From the NCBI GenBank assembly GCA_001939145.1, contig LSRX01000498.1, forward strand, positions 125,556 to 189,555: a DNA stretch of 64,000 nt, written 5' to 3'. The DNA comes from Symbiodinium microadriaticum. Lineage: Eukaryota; Sar; Dinophyceae; Suessiales; Symbiodiniaceae. This document shows positions 22,291 through 33,270 of the stretch, one piece after another (within the stretch, counting starts at the first letter, position 1; each line of letters starts with the position of its first letter). The translations under genes were made by a program, and so were the position numbers. The notes below the pieces were generated by a model, which did not search any database, had not been told where the DNA came from, and saw nothing but the letters and a program-made list of their open reading frames with translations.

Positions 22291-22580
22291 CAGGGTGTAG
22301 GGTGACCTCCATGATATTTCAGGGATCCATACGGGTTGCTCTTAGGGATTCAGGTTTAGCTTGCAACCGCCCAACAAATCCAACAACGAGGCGAGCAGGA
22401 GCAAGTCTACGGAACACAGACTGAACTATTCCATCTGAGTTGCTTGATACAGTGGATATAAGGACAAATGCAAGTGTGTATATATCTGTATGCACACAGC
22501 CCTCAGGTGTATCTGTAGTGTCTGCAGCCTGCCGGTCCGTGTAACAATGATTATACATCTCCCTTTCTACACATTAACAG
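22291..22580. other. Anonymous stretch with 79-codon - frame
   Basis: A - strand frame fills 22558-22319 without low-complexity sequence, but has no recognisable motif. Not called. Confidence 0.3.
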
Positions 22581-22675
22581 GGTGGTTCTCCAGAGTAGGG
22601 TCCCTTTTCATGTCCCCAAAATAGTACGGCACCCTTCGGAAAAGGGATACTAAGAGGGACCCTTTATTTATAGTA
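22581..22675 (+). mobile_element. Foldback MITE family FB-D, copy 3 (right end degraded)
   Basis: GGTGGTTCTCCAGAGTAGGG plus the FB-D interior CCCCAAAATAGTACGGCACC. The right arm is reduced to GGGACCCTTTATTTA. Confidence 0.7.
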
Positions 22676-23529
22676 ACCCTTATAGAATCCCTGTAGACGG
22701 TTATAGATCCCTTTGGGTTTAAGGCAGAACCCTAACCATAAACTAGCAGCCTTGGCAAGCCATGTCGGGGTTCGTGATCGCTGCAAAGCAGAAACATCCA
22801 TGGAGGCAAACATCCTTCGCGACCCTTTATTAAGGCTCCTTTGGGTTACTTAATAAGAGTACCATACTATAACATGCCACAACTTCTTTAACGTTCCACA
22901 ACGTCTTTCTTCGCGCTAAACACATGCTGGCTGATGTTATGAAACATGTTCGAATTGTTGAGCCGGCCTTCTTGCCAATCGCCCACTGCCTCAACCATCT
23001 TGACGGCCGTGCTGATGAAGTCGTGAAAACCTTGTGTTCTCCTCTCTGCTCGGGCGAGTGTCATTGAATCCTCGCTCCTCCAAGCCCTCAGCCCTAAACC
23101 CCGAACCCCAAGCCGTGAACCGCTCAGTGATATCCCTCAAAGCATAAACCTGCACAAGGCTGAACCACGAAACCTTGAACCTTAGGATATGTACAGTTCA
23201 GCGTACCGAACTTCCCGAATTTTTAACATTGACGCGGAGCTTGTCAGCCCCCATCGTGCACGGACGACGGCATTGACTGCAGCCAAATCCACAACCACAC
23301 AAGATCCGTTATCCAACACACTCTAACAAGAAGCAAACGACGACGACGACGTCCGCAACAAAGAGGAGAGAACCAACTTGAAGACGTGCACGTACCGGCC
23401 AAATCCCAAAACAACCCTGAGGCCGAAGTCCTTACATCAGTTAGCACAGCCTTTTGAAGCTCAAGTCAGATTTGGGCCAGGTCTCGGGATTGATCTGCTG
23501 GCAGCATGTAGTCGACGAAGCTAGCACCT
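22676..23529. other. Anonymous stretch
   Basis: No gene recognised. CCCTAAAC words near 23090, (GAC)n at 23338-23352. Confidence 0.4.
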
Positions 23530-24350
23530 GTTTTTAAAGGTATGTATGTATGTACGTACGTATGTATGTATGTATGTATGTATGTATCTAATGTACTGTA
23601 ATGCAATGTAATGTAATGTAATGTAATGTAATGTGATGTAATGTAATGTAATGTAATGTAATGCAATGTAATGTAACATAACGTCATGTGACTCAATACG
23701 AGTGTAGATGCGGTGTAAATGTAATGTACGATATGTATGGTATGTGCGTATGAATGCATGTATGTGTGTGTATGCATTTGTATGTAAATGTACCTGTAAA
23801 CACAATGAACAGGCAAAGGCATGTATATATGTATGTATGCATGCATGCATGCATGCATGCATGCATGCATGTATGTATGTATGTATGTCATGTAAACACA
23901 ATGAACAGGCAAAGGCATGTATATATGTATGTATGTATGCATGCATGCATGCATGCATGCATGCATGCATGTATGTATGTCATGTATGTCATGTCATGTC
24001 ATGTCATGTCATGTCATGTCATGTCATGTCATATCATGTCATGTCATGTCATAACATGTCATGTCATGTCATGTCATGTCATGCCATGTCATGTCATGTC
24101 ATGTCATGTCATGCCATGCCATGCCATGCCATGCCATGCCATGCATGGATGTATGTATGTATGTATGTATGTATGCATGTCATGCATGTCAGGTATGTAT
24201 GTATGTATGTATGTATGTATGCATGCATGTATGTATGTATGTATGTATGCATGTATGCATGTACACATGCATGTATGTATGTGTGTATGTATGTATGTAT
24301 CTATCTATCTATCCATCCATCTGTCTGTCTATCGATCTATCGATCTGTTT
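23530..24350. repeat. 800-bp compound microsatellite
   Basis: In order: (TATG)n, (TAATG)n at 23598-23675, (TGCA)n/(TATG)n, (CATGT)n at 23985-24110, (CATGC)n, (TATG)n and (CTAT)n. A unit AAACACAATGAACAGGCAAA followed by GGCATGTATATATG is duplicated at about 23796 and 23893. Long Cys/Met/His frames on both strands are artefacts. The self-complementary GCATGCATGC tracts can form hairpins. Confidence 0.92.
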
Positions 24351-24499
24351 GAACATACACGATCTGGTATCAGCCTTCAGCGTTTATCCGTCGTGATTCT
24401 AGCATGGCTGGGTACGATTTGGGCGCATTCATCAGCGAGGTGAGGGGTAGGGCAGGGTGTCGAGTTAACTCCTTAAGGCCCATAGGCTTGTGAACACAC

Positions 24500-24690
24500 G
24501 AGACCCTAAACCCTACACAGTAAACCCTACATTAGTACCCTGCACCCCAGACAGCAACCCCCCCCAAAGTTAGCACCCTAAACCCCCAGACCCTGAACCC
24601 TAACCCCTAGACCTTAAACCCCTAGACCCTAAACCCTAAACTCCAAAACCATAAACCCTGAAACCCTAAAACCCAAAACCCTTGTGTGGA
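24500..24690 (-). repeat. CCCTAAA-type block
   Basis: ACCCTAAACCCTACACAGTA, CCCTAAACCCCCAGACCCTG and similar to 24682; degenerate. Confidence 0.7.
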
Positions 24691-24771
24691 AGATCTCATG
24701 ACTTGCCGGCTTCGGGGTTTCTAGGCACAGAACTCATCCAAGAAGCTGCCCCAACCTCCCTGAAACTCAGA

Positions 24772-24873
24772 GTTGAGGTTTCAGGGTTTAGGATTTTCGG
24801 GTTTAGTTGAGGTTTCAGGGTTTAGGATTTTCGGGTTTAGTTGAGGTTTCAGGGTTTAGGATTTTCGGGTCCA
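24772..24873 (+). repeat. 34-bp tandem repeat x3 with telomere-like core
   Basis: GTTGAGGTTTCAGGGTTTAG followed by GATTTTCGGGTTTA, three consecutive units. Units 1 and 2 are identical and unit 3 differs only at its last bases. A recent expansion. Confidence 0.92.
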
Positions 24874-26626
24874 GGCTTGGTTTCGGGCTTAGGTTTCTGC
24901 AAAAAGCTCAGGAAAACCGCAAACCCCAACCCTGCGATCCCTTTCAAACACTGCTCTCAACACAACTTCAGAAATTAGGGGGCACGTAAATAGAAGCCCC
25001 CCCCCCCACGCACCCCCCCAAACAAGAAAAACAAAGTACGTTCCTCAATACAGGGGACCCCTGAATAAGGCACCGCTTGTTTATTCTGAAGCCTCCATAT
25101 TGCTTTTTCGAGCCCCTCGAAAAAACACAACAACTCCTGGAATAAAGACTTAGCTGTTGGGGGTTCAGGGGTTTAGAAACCCTAAACCCTAGACCCTTTA
25201 AAGCTTGGGGTTTAGGCCATGTGCGAAAAGAACCGAAAACCGAAGATCCTTCTTACCTCTGATCCACCACCCCCTCTGAACCCAATTACGGTCTGCGTAA
25301 TACCATCAGGGTACTCCGAAACCTGCAACCATAATTAGCCCTCGAAGCCCGAATTACACCTACCCGATAAAATCGTTAAACCCAGTCTGCCTTCGGGCAA
25401 ACCCTAAACCCTAAACCCTACGGTATGGCCAAGCCTATCAAGGACTGAAGCCCGCCAATGCCGGTGATGAGGAGATTCGAAAGTCCGCTACCTCGTCGAG
25501 GCAAATCTTCCAACGCATGAGACTTTCTGAGGTTTTGGGGTTTTGGGTTTTGGGTTTCGCGTTCAGGGTTCACGAATGCACTCCAAAGAAGTTTGGGACC
25601 TACTGCTAGACAGATCGGAAACGTTCCAGCTGCGAGGCCAAGCTGGTCAGACACCCAGACAACACACTCTGTTTACTTCGTAGAGCCTGGCAATGTTGTG
25701 CTGTAGGGCTTAGGGTTACAATATCAAGCTCAGCGATTCCCATGCCTAAAACACATGCAATGCACAGGCCTTAATAATTAGAACTGGGTTTTGTGGTACA
25801 CCACCCTACGGTCCGACAGAACGTATGACATAAAGCAGGTAGGATGTGGGGTTTAGCGTCCTGAGGTTGTGCGCCAGGTGTCATGTACACTTAGCCCTCA
25901 ACGCAAACAATTGGAGGACCATCAGAAGCATTAGCCGATGCGGTCGTCATCCTGGAAATGGTCTTATTCACCACCATCCTTGCCAGTGACATCATTGGAA
26001 TAGTATGCACGAGTCATTCACGAATCCCAAGAAGTCATCATCCCGTCACTGTCACCCTCGCTGGCATCCTCACATTGCCTGCTTTCGCAGAAAGAGCCTT
26101 CTTCGCTTCCGCTTCACCACCCCCCATCATAACCCGTTCAGCCTGAAGGTTCACCCAAGTAGCTCCAGTCCCCGAGCCCTACTTAAACTCCAAGCCCCAC
26201 AAGCCTCATGCAATGCACCAAACTCACCCAAACGCCCAAACCACACAACCCTCAAACCCTGAGACCATATCTCCTCAGACGTAAACGCCGCCACCCGTGA
26301 AGCCCTCTTCAGAACTAGAAGAGTGTTGTGTTTTCGAAGGCGGGGGGGGGGGATCTCGTATAGAATACTTACATGAGGACATGAGAGGACTATAAGGGGA
26401 GGTATCATTATACAGCAGGCTCGAACCCCGACCCTACAACCCTGAGCTCAATGTAAGGGCCTCTTATTGCGAGTCCCTGATTGCCGCGCTGAAAAGAAAA
26501 AGTAGGCTTTCTAGGGTCAAGGTAACCGCTAGGCCCGCCTTAACCCTAAGCCCCAAGCCATAAGCGTTACACACAGAGCCCTTGAACCCTTGAGATCATT
26601 CTAAGGGAGTCTATGAGTGGCTGGTG
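24874..26626. other. Anonymous stretch with poly-C runs and telomere-like words
   Basis: C runs at 24999-25017, CCCTAAA words at 25178-25200 and 25398-25425, an FB-C left-end fragment at 25764-25800 (CAGGCCTTAATAATTAGAAC), G9 at 26342. Frames at 25958-26408 are unsupported. Confidence 0.45.
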
Positions 26627-26752
26627 CAAGGGCCTCAAAAGCCAATAATTATATAGGGTTTGGAGCTCATTTTAAGTTACCTTACTACTTACTAGCTATA
26701 CTAATGAGACTTAACAAGTAGTACTGAGTACTCATTCTGCCGGCCCCCTATT
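26627..26752. mobile_element. FB-C-like foldback
   Basis: AAGGGCCTCAAAAGCCAATA and right end CTCATTCTGCCGGCCCCCTA; relative of 13409-13525. Confidence 0.4.
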
Positions 26753-27037
26753 CTACAAGTCCTACAGAGTCGCTCCATGTGACAGGATCTTAACCCCAAA
26801 CCCTAAATCCTAAACCGAATTAAGAGGGCTTAGGGTTTATTTACCCTTTATATAAACCCTAAAAGATGCAAGGTTTAGGCTTTGCCCTGAAACCCTAAAC
26901 CCAAAGTCAAGGCTAACCCTCTTTCCAGCCCCCTGAGCCCCAGGCAGTGGGACAGGATCCTCAGGTCTGGCCCCAGTACCACCTGCACAGGGAACTTTCT
27001 CAAAGTTTGGGGTTTAGGGTTGAGGGTTTAGGGAGAT
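26753..27037. other. Telomere-like words, no gene
   Basis: CCCTAAATCCTAAACC near 26800 and GGTTTAGGGTTGAGGGTTTA at 27010. Confidence 0.5.
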
Positions 27038-27144
27038 GTGGGAGTTTCCCAAAACAGGGGGGCACCTTATTTTGGGGTCCTTATAATAAGGATCCTACTA
27101 TTTAGGGGTACTATATTCGGGTCCCCCATTTTCGGAAACCCCCC
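27038..27144 (+). mobile_element. Foldback family FB-D2, copy 1
   Basis: Arms GTGGGAGTTTCCCAAAACAG and CCCATTTTCGGAAACCCCCC; interior GGGGTCCTTATAATAAGGAT is a small palindrome shared with 33926. Confidence 0.85.
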
Positions 27145-27620
27145 ATATTGCCTGAAAACCTAAAACCTGAAGCGGCCAGGTTTCGAGAGCTCGATTGTTG
27201 ACCCTTGAGCCTTCAGGGGTTTTGGGTCTCGGGTTTACCTTGGGTTTAGGGTTTAGACCTCAGGCGTTTAGGGTTCACGCGGTTGACCTGGACTCTACCA
27301 TAAACGACTTGTCTGTAGGGTCCCCCAAGAATTGTCTCTAGGAATTTCGAATTAATGACCTACACAATGATCGGTTACGGTCTTTTAGGGTAAGGTATGC
27401 CCTAATTAAACCCTAAACCCTATGTAAGGCTTGTTGATATGTGTAGGGGCTTTTCGGCTTTCAGCGCTGTCGGAATTACCCGCAGAGGCACGCAAGGTAT
27501 GATGTTATTCCGCCGCCCCCCGGTGCGCTCCCGAGAATTCCCAAGCGGGGCAGAGCCAGCTAGGTCCTAAGGCATTAGTGTTTAGGTGCTTTAGGCTGCG
27601 TAATTTAGAATAGTTTCGTT
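27145..27620. other. Anonymous stretch
   Basis: TTTAGGG words at 27240-27275, otherwise nothing recognised. Confidence 0.4.
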
Positions 27621-27633
27621 CCCCAATTCAGGG

Positions 27634-28580
27634 CCAGGTCGGGTCGCGTCGGGTCGCTGGTTTCGCTACATTCAGAAGTCGGGTCGGGTCGTTAAATCCT
27701 CTTATATTCAGCTGGCAATAAAATGACCGGTTATGGTCTAGATGTGCTGGTAGAGGGGGAGTAAGTGTTGGCGATTAATTTCGTACGCTGCCCTCCGCAA
27801 AGATATTGCAAAAGATCCAGCGCTATGTGTTAATTTCTATGTAGTCAAAAAATAGTTAGGAAGAAGGCCCAGGAATATTCAAAGAGATGCACCTCTAGAA
27901 GCTGCAGCTGGTCAGATGATGGAGAGGACAGCCGAGGGTTCAAGAGTGCTGTTATAAGTTTAAGTTTAACAATCCCGGAAAAAGCCCGATACGAGTCTGG
28001 TTGAACAACGTGGTACAAAAAAAATCGCCAAAAGCCCAAGCCGAGTCTCAAGATGCGCGTTGAGCTTGCTAGGGTGGCATGGAACAGGGAAAACCACCCA
28101 AAAACAAGCCTAATTCATTGAAATAGGTCCTTTTGGGGGGGCTTTGAGTCTGTCGAACGAGAAAACAGTGACACACATTCGTAATTTATTGAACAAGCTC
28201 GTCTTGGGCTTTTGAGCCTGCTAAGGTAGCATGGAACGAGCAAAGCCACTGAAAGAAGCCTAATTCATTGAAATAGGCGCTTTTNTGAAAAAACCCAATT
28301 CATTGAAATGGGCTTCTTTTGGAGTGTTGAACTTTCCAAGACGGCTGGAGCCAGGAAACCAGTATAACAAGCCTATCTCATTGAAATAGGTCCTTTTGGG
28401 AGTTTTCTGAGCCTTTCCATGAAGTGTGGAACGAGAAAACCACGAGAACAAGTTTAAAGCATTGAAACAGGCTCCTTTTGAGCTTTGCCGGTCAGCAGCT
28501 TAATTTCAAGTCAGGTCGGGTCGTTAATTCCACTGTTTTCGGGTGACCTCGGGTGACCCGCTATAAATTGGTCAGTTTAG
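27634..28580. repeat. Minisatellite with ATTCATTGAAAT core, bracketed by GGGTC repeats
   Basis: Six cores (CCTAATTCATTGAAATAGG and variants) start near 28113, 28183, 28263, 28298, 28375 and 28458, so the unit is ~70-83 bases. Shared words CATGGAACGAG, GAAAACCAC and TCCTTTTGGG sit between cores. The 35-base spacing at 28263-28298 coincides with an N at 28285, pointing to a collapsed unit. GGGTCGGGTCG lies on both sides (27640-27700; 28510-28560). The unit core is itself an imperfect palindrome. No gene. Confidence 0.85.
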
Positions 28581-28716
28581 GGTTTAGGGATGAGCCCCAA
28601 CAAGCACATGGAGGCTTCTTAATCAAGATCATTTTCTCTGACGGGGGGTGGGGCGGGGGGGGATGGGTCTCCGGGGTTCCGTACAATCCGGATACCAGGG
28701 TTTGTTGTCTGCGGGC

Positions 28717-28805
28717 CTCCCTCCACTTCCCCCCAGGTGCCTACCATAGAGGGTACTAGAGTTTCTAGGGCCCTGTATAGTAATTAGTTACCTGGAGGGT
28801 TAGGG
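28717..28805 (+). mobile_element. Foldback MITE family FB-B, copy 3
   Basis: CCCCCAGGTGCCTACCATAG arm, centre GGGTACTAGAGTTTCTAGGG, right arm TAGTTACCTGGAGGGTTAGG. More diverged than copies 2 and 4. Confidence 0.8.
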
Positions 28806-29181
28806 ATCTTTGCGAAACCAAACCCTGAACCGTCGTGTGCCAGCAAAGGCCTGTGCATCGCAGAGGACGGAGAGCATCCGCTTAGCGGCTGTGTGCTCGT
28901 GCGTAAGTGCAGTCACCTGTCCAAGCAATGCTTGGAAATGCCCTGTACCCTCTACATCAACCGCGACCCCTCTGCCCTGAACCCGCCGAAACCCTAAACC
29001 CTAAATCCTTAACCCTAAACCTGCAGCCTACACACTACAAGTTCTCGCCGATGACTCTATAGTGCTGGTGCCTCATGATGTTGGGTCCTCTTCAAGCGGA
29101 TCGGTTACACTGAGGCCAAAATTATGGGCCGTCAGCCATACAACCTAGCCTAAACTCATCTGCGCCCTAGGCTCCCTACTA
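28806..29181. other. Anonymous stretch
   Basis: AAACCCTAAACCCTAAATCC at 28988-29020; no gene. Confidence 0.45.
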
Positions 29182-29285
29182 TAGGGGCCTACATAATTAC
29201 CAAAACTATTTTGGGGCTTCCTTATTATAAATATAGTATAACATACCCCAGAATCCTTCCTATTCTACTCATTAAGACCCCTACA
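29182..29285 (-). mobile_element. Foldback family FB-C, copy 4
   Basis: TAGGGGCCTACATAATTACC, CTTATTATAAATATAGTATA, ACATACCCCA and right end CATTAAGACCCCTACA. Reverse orientation relative to 58081; both ends intact. Confidence 0.85.
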
Positions 29286-29408
29286 TTACCCCTGGACCCC
29301 ATCAAACCCTAGACACAGACCCTATGAGCCTGCAATGGCGCTAAGGCACTTGGATTCGGTGACTGAGGAAGCTGTGGTATGCTATGATGCATGGCTTCGG
29401 ATGTATAG

Positions 29409-29470
29409 GGGTAGTTCTCTAAATTGGGGTCCCTTTTTCAACGGGGACCCTAATTTAGAGAACTGTTCAT
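29409..29470. mobile_element. Foldback MITE family FB-D, copy 4 (minimal hairpin)
   Basis: GGTAGTTCTCTAAATTGGGG and CCCCTAATTTAGAGAACT-type right arm around TTTTTCAAC. Almost a pure hairpin with the usual loop deleted. Confidence 0.85.
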
Positions 29471-30805
29471 AGAGTGTCAGGGTGTTGGAGGCTTGGGTTA
29501 AAGCTCTGAGGGCATGGCTTGTGACTTCTGGGGTCGTTGGTGCAGCTGGTGCTAATTACTACTCTTGCTACGGGGATGACGCTGCTGCTGACGATGAGTT
29601 TTGTGCCCATGATGACGTCATTTCCGCGATAGACTTCTGCTGTTCTGCAACGAGCTGGTTCATGATAACATAGCGTACATTTGGGTGTGGAAGCATGTCA
29701 ATGGTTTTCGATCTTGCAGAGGTACAGGCACTTCACATTCTCAACCAAATGGCCTGTGCAATAATGCCTACAATCCCCACATGCCGGGCTCAAAGAGCCC
29801 GGCGAAACAGAAAGCGAATCAGGCTCTTCCACGTGCTTCGAATCATGTAGCGTAGTAGCCTGCATATTTGATGCAACTCTGCCCTAGGGTTCCTGAGTAT
29901 AGAAAACACAAAAGCCTGCCCAATCCTTGCTAGAATTACTAGCCTGCATTAGACCCTCGGTCTACCTGTTATAGCGCCCGCCGTTCTTGAAGCCACGTGC
30001 AGATGGTGTTCTCAGTCAGAGACTTACAATGGCCAGACATACACCAAAAGTGAACAAAAGTGAAATCTAGAATCGACAAAAAACACCGAATGCTCAATCC
30101 TGGTAACCTAAAGGTGTCTAGACCCTAAACCCTAAACCTCAACATCCTAAAGGGTCAACACCACCAGATAAGCCTCTGCATGCTTCTGCAAGTTGCTCTG
30201 GATGGTGCCCCTGGCCTTTCACGAGCGACCCCTTTCCTTTTTGAGTCCTACTGTCCAAGGTTGTATAATGCAGTATTTACAGGGTCTTGTCTTATGCACT
30301 CTGCGACAAACAAAGCCATGCGCTTTTTGAGGTATAATGATAGAACCTGGGAAGGGGAGATTGTTTCTGCGAAACTGGGGAAGCTTGCGATTTGTAGTGA
30401 GGTCGCCGTAGTAATGCTAGTAGTAATAATGGTAATCGTAGTCATCGTAGTGCTAGTAATAGCAATTTCCTTACTTGGTGCCTTCTTATTCCGGGTGCCT
30501 TATAGCTCCCCTCTTGACGACAAACTGTGTCAGCCCTCTCAGAGACTCAAACAAGCCGCAAACCCGCTGCCAAGCATTTTCTGCCAAGTTAAGAAATGAG
30601 ACCCCTGTTCATTGATGGTATCATGACTTCTTTCTTATAGCTATAATTGTCGCTGATACTATTGTTACATTCCGCATAATCGAGGGGCCAAAACCCCAAA
30701 CAAAAGTTGGGTTTAACGCTTGACAAGTGGCGAGTGCCGTCGCGAGCATCGTAGCCGCCAAACTGCTCATTTCTCCTGACGGAAAGGGAAGGTTCTTAGG
30801 GTTTG
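29471..30805. other. Anonymous stretch with a 139-codon + frame
   Basis: The ATG frame at 30180-30599 contains a hydrophobic run generated by GTA/GTC triplets (30405-30465) flanked by ordinary protein-like sequence. No domain recognised. It could be a small membrane protein, but the hydrophobic run coincides with simple sequence, so I treat it as unproven. Confidence 0.3.
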
Positions 30806-30915
30806 GCCCTTAGGCTCCAAGTACCTGTATGGTGTATTCATGGGCCTTAAAGTTGTCCCTGCCTAGGTCTACTTTAAAACCTAAGTATATACTACGTGGG
30901 CACATGGAGCCCTAG
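30806..30915 (+). mobile_element. Foldback family FB-E, copy 3
   Basis: GGCCCTTAGGCTCCAAGTAC and GGGCACATGGAGCCCTAGGG arms; interior GGGCCTTAAAGTTGTCCCTG. Confidence 0.82.
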
Positions 30916-31002
30916 GGCAGGGTATTTGGCTTAAATCATCTTCTCCCAATGGGTTCCATGTATAGGGATGCTGCAGATTGCTGAAATAGTGTTGGTGGGA
31001 GA

Positions 31003-31104
31003 ACCCTTGGGGACATAGACCCTCTCAACAAGGTCCCTTTTAAGAGGGCCAGGAGTAGGGTTAAGAAGGGTCCCCTTTAAGGGGTCTCCCTAATACTACC
31101 TTTA
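31003..31104 (+). repeat. Interspersed repeat FB-J, copy 1
   Basis: CTTGGGGACATAGACC, AAGGTCCCTTTTAAGAGGGC, TTAAGAAGGGTCCCCTTTAA, TAATACTACCT; co-linear with 56511-56614. Confidence 0.85.
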
Positions 31105-31430
31105 GGACAATGGCCGTAAACCCTCAAGTTCGAACCTTCTGGCCTTTCTGCCCTCAGGAACCGAAAGAATTGGAACCCAGCGATCTGAGTGCATGGTTGC
31201 GACAGAGGAAGAGGAGGTTGTGACCACTCATCTTGGTATGTTCTTTCAGTCCATGCTACGCTTGTCTTCTGCATCGAGAGTTCTGAGACTCTAGAACTCA
31301 GAAACCTCTTCCCGATACAAAAGACTTAGAGCCGTCTCAAGCCGCTTTGCCTTAGACTGCTCTGGACTGAAAACCCTGAAAACCCCGGCACCTCAAACCG
31401 ACGATAAACACCCCCGCCTCCACCCCCCAA
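31105..31430. other. Anonymous stretch
   Basis: Nothing recognised; the 65-codon - frame (31274-31077) is unsupported. Confidence 0.35.
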
Positions 31431-31533
31431 GAGTCAAAATCCAATGGGTTATGCAGCTAGGGTTTGGGGTTTAGGGTTTAGGAGTCAAAATCCAATGGGT
31501 TATGCAGCTATGGTTCGGGGTTTAGGGTTTAGG
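31431..31533 (+). repeat. 51-bp direct tandem duplication containing TTTAGGG
   Basis: GAGTCAAAATCCAATGGGTT and ATGCAGCTA followed by GGGGTTTAGGGTTTAG twice, period 51, with two or three mismatches. Confidence 0.9.
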
Positions 31534-32194
31534 GGTTTAGGGGTTTTGGGGTTTAAGGTTTACGGCTTGGAAGAAACTTGACTAGCCGTGAATGCCTAAC
31601 CGTGAAATCCCCTTTCCAGATGCAACCCTGGAGGGTTTAACTACGGGTGGAGTTAAGACCTATAACCGACCGCTGTATGGGAGTTTGTTGGCAGTTCTAC
31701 ACCATCTGATCCAAGACGCAGCTTGAATATTCAGGGTCAAGGAGTGTCTAAGAGCTGGCTTAAACAGCTTTGTGTGCTTCGGGTTTAATTACGATGCTTC
31801 CACGGATGGATCCTGCGAAGAAAGCCCCAGGAGACACATCCCGAGGCGGCCAGCGAAGCAAGACAACGATCTGCATCGCTGCCGTTACCTTATCGGGAAG
31901 CCGCCCGATTTCGCATAATCTGTGCATGCCTGCAATCTATGCAACTCCACGAACTAGGTATCGCTAAAAGCCCATACAGTTCTACAGCGGATAGGTGTGC
32001 TTCTGCTTTACCACGAAAAACATACGGCTATCAAGTGATGCAAACATATCTCAAACTTGCTTAGACTTTTTGCAAGTAAATACCTCTCATCGGTACTGTT
32101 GCTTCAGCTCACAGCATATGTCACGGATATCTTTGAAGTCCCAGCATGTGCAGATTACAATGGGGCGGTGTGTGTGCCCATAGACTACAGCAAA
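31534..32194. other. Anonymous stretch, few telomere words
   Basis: Three open frames in the same + frame (31770-31967, 31995-32183, 32217-32441) are separated by TAA, TAG and TAG. A decayed coding relic is possible, but the last one overlaps an interspersed repeat, which weakens that reading. Confidence 0.3.
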
Positions 32195-32306
32195 AGCCCA
32201 AACAGTTGGAAACCCAATGCCCTCAATCCTTCATAGCAATGCAAAGGGAATCCCAGCACTAATTGCCCTTAATCCGGTTCTCAACTTTTTGAGGTTTGCT
32301 ATAGAC
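32195..32306 (-). repeat. Interspersed repeat FB-M, copy 1
   Basis: On the - strand: ACCTCAAAAAGTTGAGAACC, GGATTAAGGGCAATTAGTGC, TGGGATTCCC and GGATTGAGGGCATTGGGTTT. The same words occur in the same order on + at 39533-39642. Confidence 0.85.
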
Positions 32307-32647
32307 CCCACTGCAACTCCTTTACTCGACACTCGGAACTTCGAGAATCCAATGCAAAGATCCGGGACCCAAAGACATCGCGAGTGCACAAGCCGGAACC
32401 TGATACCCTATGCCGATACCACATATTCAGACTGCTGCTGACACGGCTCGGTGTGTTCATACCTCATCTGTATAGTTAGGGTTTAGGGTTTAGGGTTCGT
32501 ATACATCACGGAGCATGTAACCTTTTGGGGTATCCAGCGATGGGAGGTGTCATGAAATCCTTGCACTCAAATGCACTGAAACCCGGGGGACACCTTGGAA
32601 GTTAGAGCCGAGGGTTTGGCAATCTCGTTCAGGGTCTGGGGCGCAAT
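32307..32647. other. Anonymous stretch
   Basis: GGTTTAGGGTTTAGGGTTCG at 32470-32490; otherwise nothing recognised. Confidence 0.4.
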
Positions 32648-32773
32648 ATAGGGGCCTGACGAATTACCAATACTATTTTTTTTTTTTTTTTTTTTTGGGG
32701 GGGGGTGGGTTCTTATCATAAATATAGTATAATATACCCCAAAAACCTATTCTGATTGGTCAGGCTCCTATAT
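32648..32773 (-). mobile_element. Foldback family FB-C, copy 5 (poly-T expanded)
   Basis: TATAGGGGCCTGACGAATTA, TACTATT followed by ~22 T and 9 G, CATAAATATAGTATAATATA, ACCCC and right end GGTCAGGCTCCTATA. The homopolymer sits where other copies have ATTTTGGGG. Confidence 0.82.
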
Positions 32774-33159
32774 AGCGTTTTAAAGTTGAAGTTTTTGGAG
32801 AAAACGGCACTGAACACTCCCCTCATAAGCCCTGGCCCATAGGCTTGGGTGACATAGCCAAGCTGCTGCACTCCAGAGCGCGATAAAGCGGAAGTCAAGA
32901 AGCGACACCCAGGCGCACCTCACTTCAAACGAGGGGGGAGATGCTTTATGGTGCTGGGTTCTGAGCTTTAGGGTTTTTCGGGCTTGGAGCCTGTAGGCTC
33001 TGTAACTCGATTCAGGCTTCTAGGGTCTGCAGGCATCGACTATTTATATACTCTTAGGGGCCATGGGTTCTCGGGGTTTAAGAGCCGTGGGGCTGTGCGA
33101 CAAGTCCTGGGAGTCGAAGAGGTTCCAGCTGAAATCTCAACCCTACCGGCCCCCCAAAG
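32774..33159. other. Anonymous stretch
   Basis: No gene; a 119-codon + frame (32984-33343) runs into the FB-F copy and has no motif. Confidence 0.35.
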
Positions 33160-33270
33160 CCTACCTCTCCTCTTCATTGTAGTTCCTTTTTTTTGGTTTC
33201 ACCAGTTTGAAAAATGGGATCCTAAAACGGTAACCCCGAAAAGGAACTACAATGGAGACGATAGGTATGC
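33160..33270 (+). mobile_element. Foldback MITE family FB-F, copy 2
   Basis: CTCTTCATTGTAGTTCCTTT and AAAGGAACTACAATGGAGAC arms; better preserved than 15486-15591. Confidence 0.85.

Noticed and set aside
23530..24350. CRISPR-like array from regularly repeated blocks
   Set aside because: No constant repeat with unique spacers, and this is eukaryotic simple sequence.
23466..24443. Long open frames (up to 229 codons) of Cys/Met/His/Tyr on both strands
   Set aside because: They read through TATG/CATGT/GCAT microsatellites, whose period leaves most frames stop-free; no non-repeat protein sequence is present.
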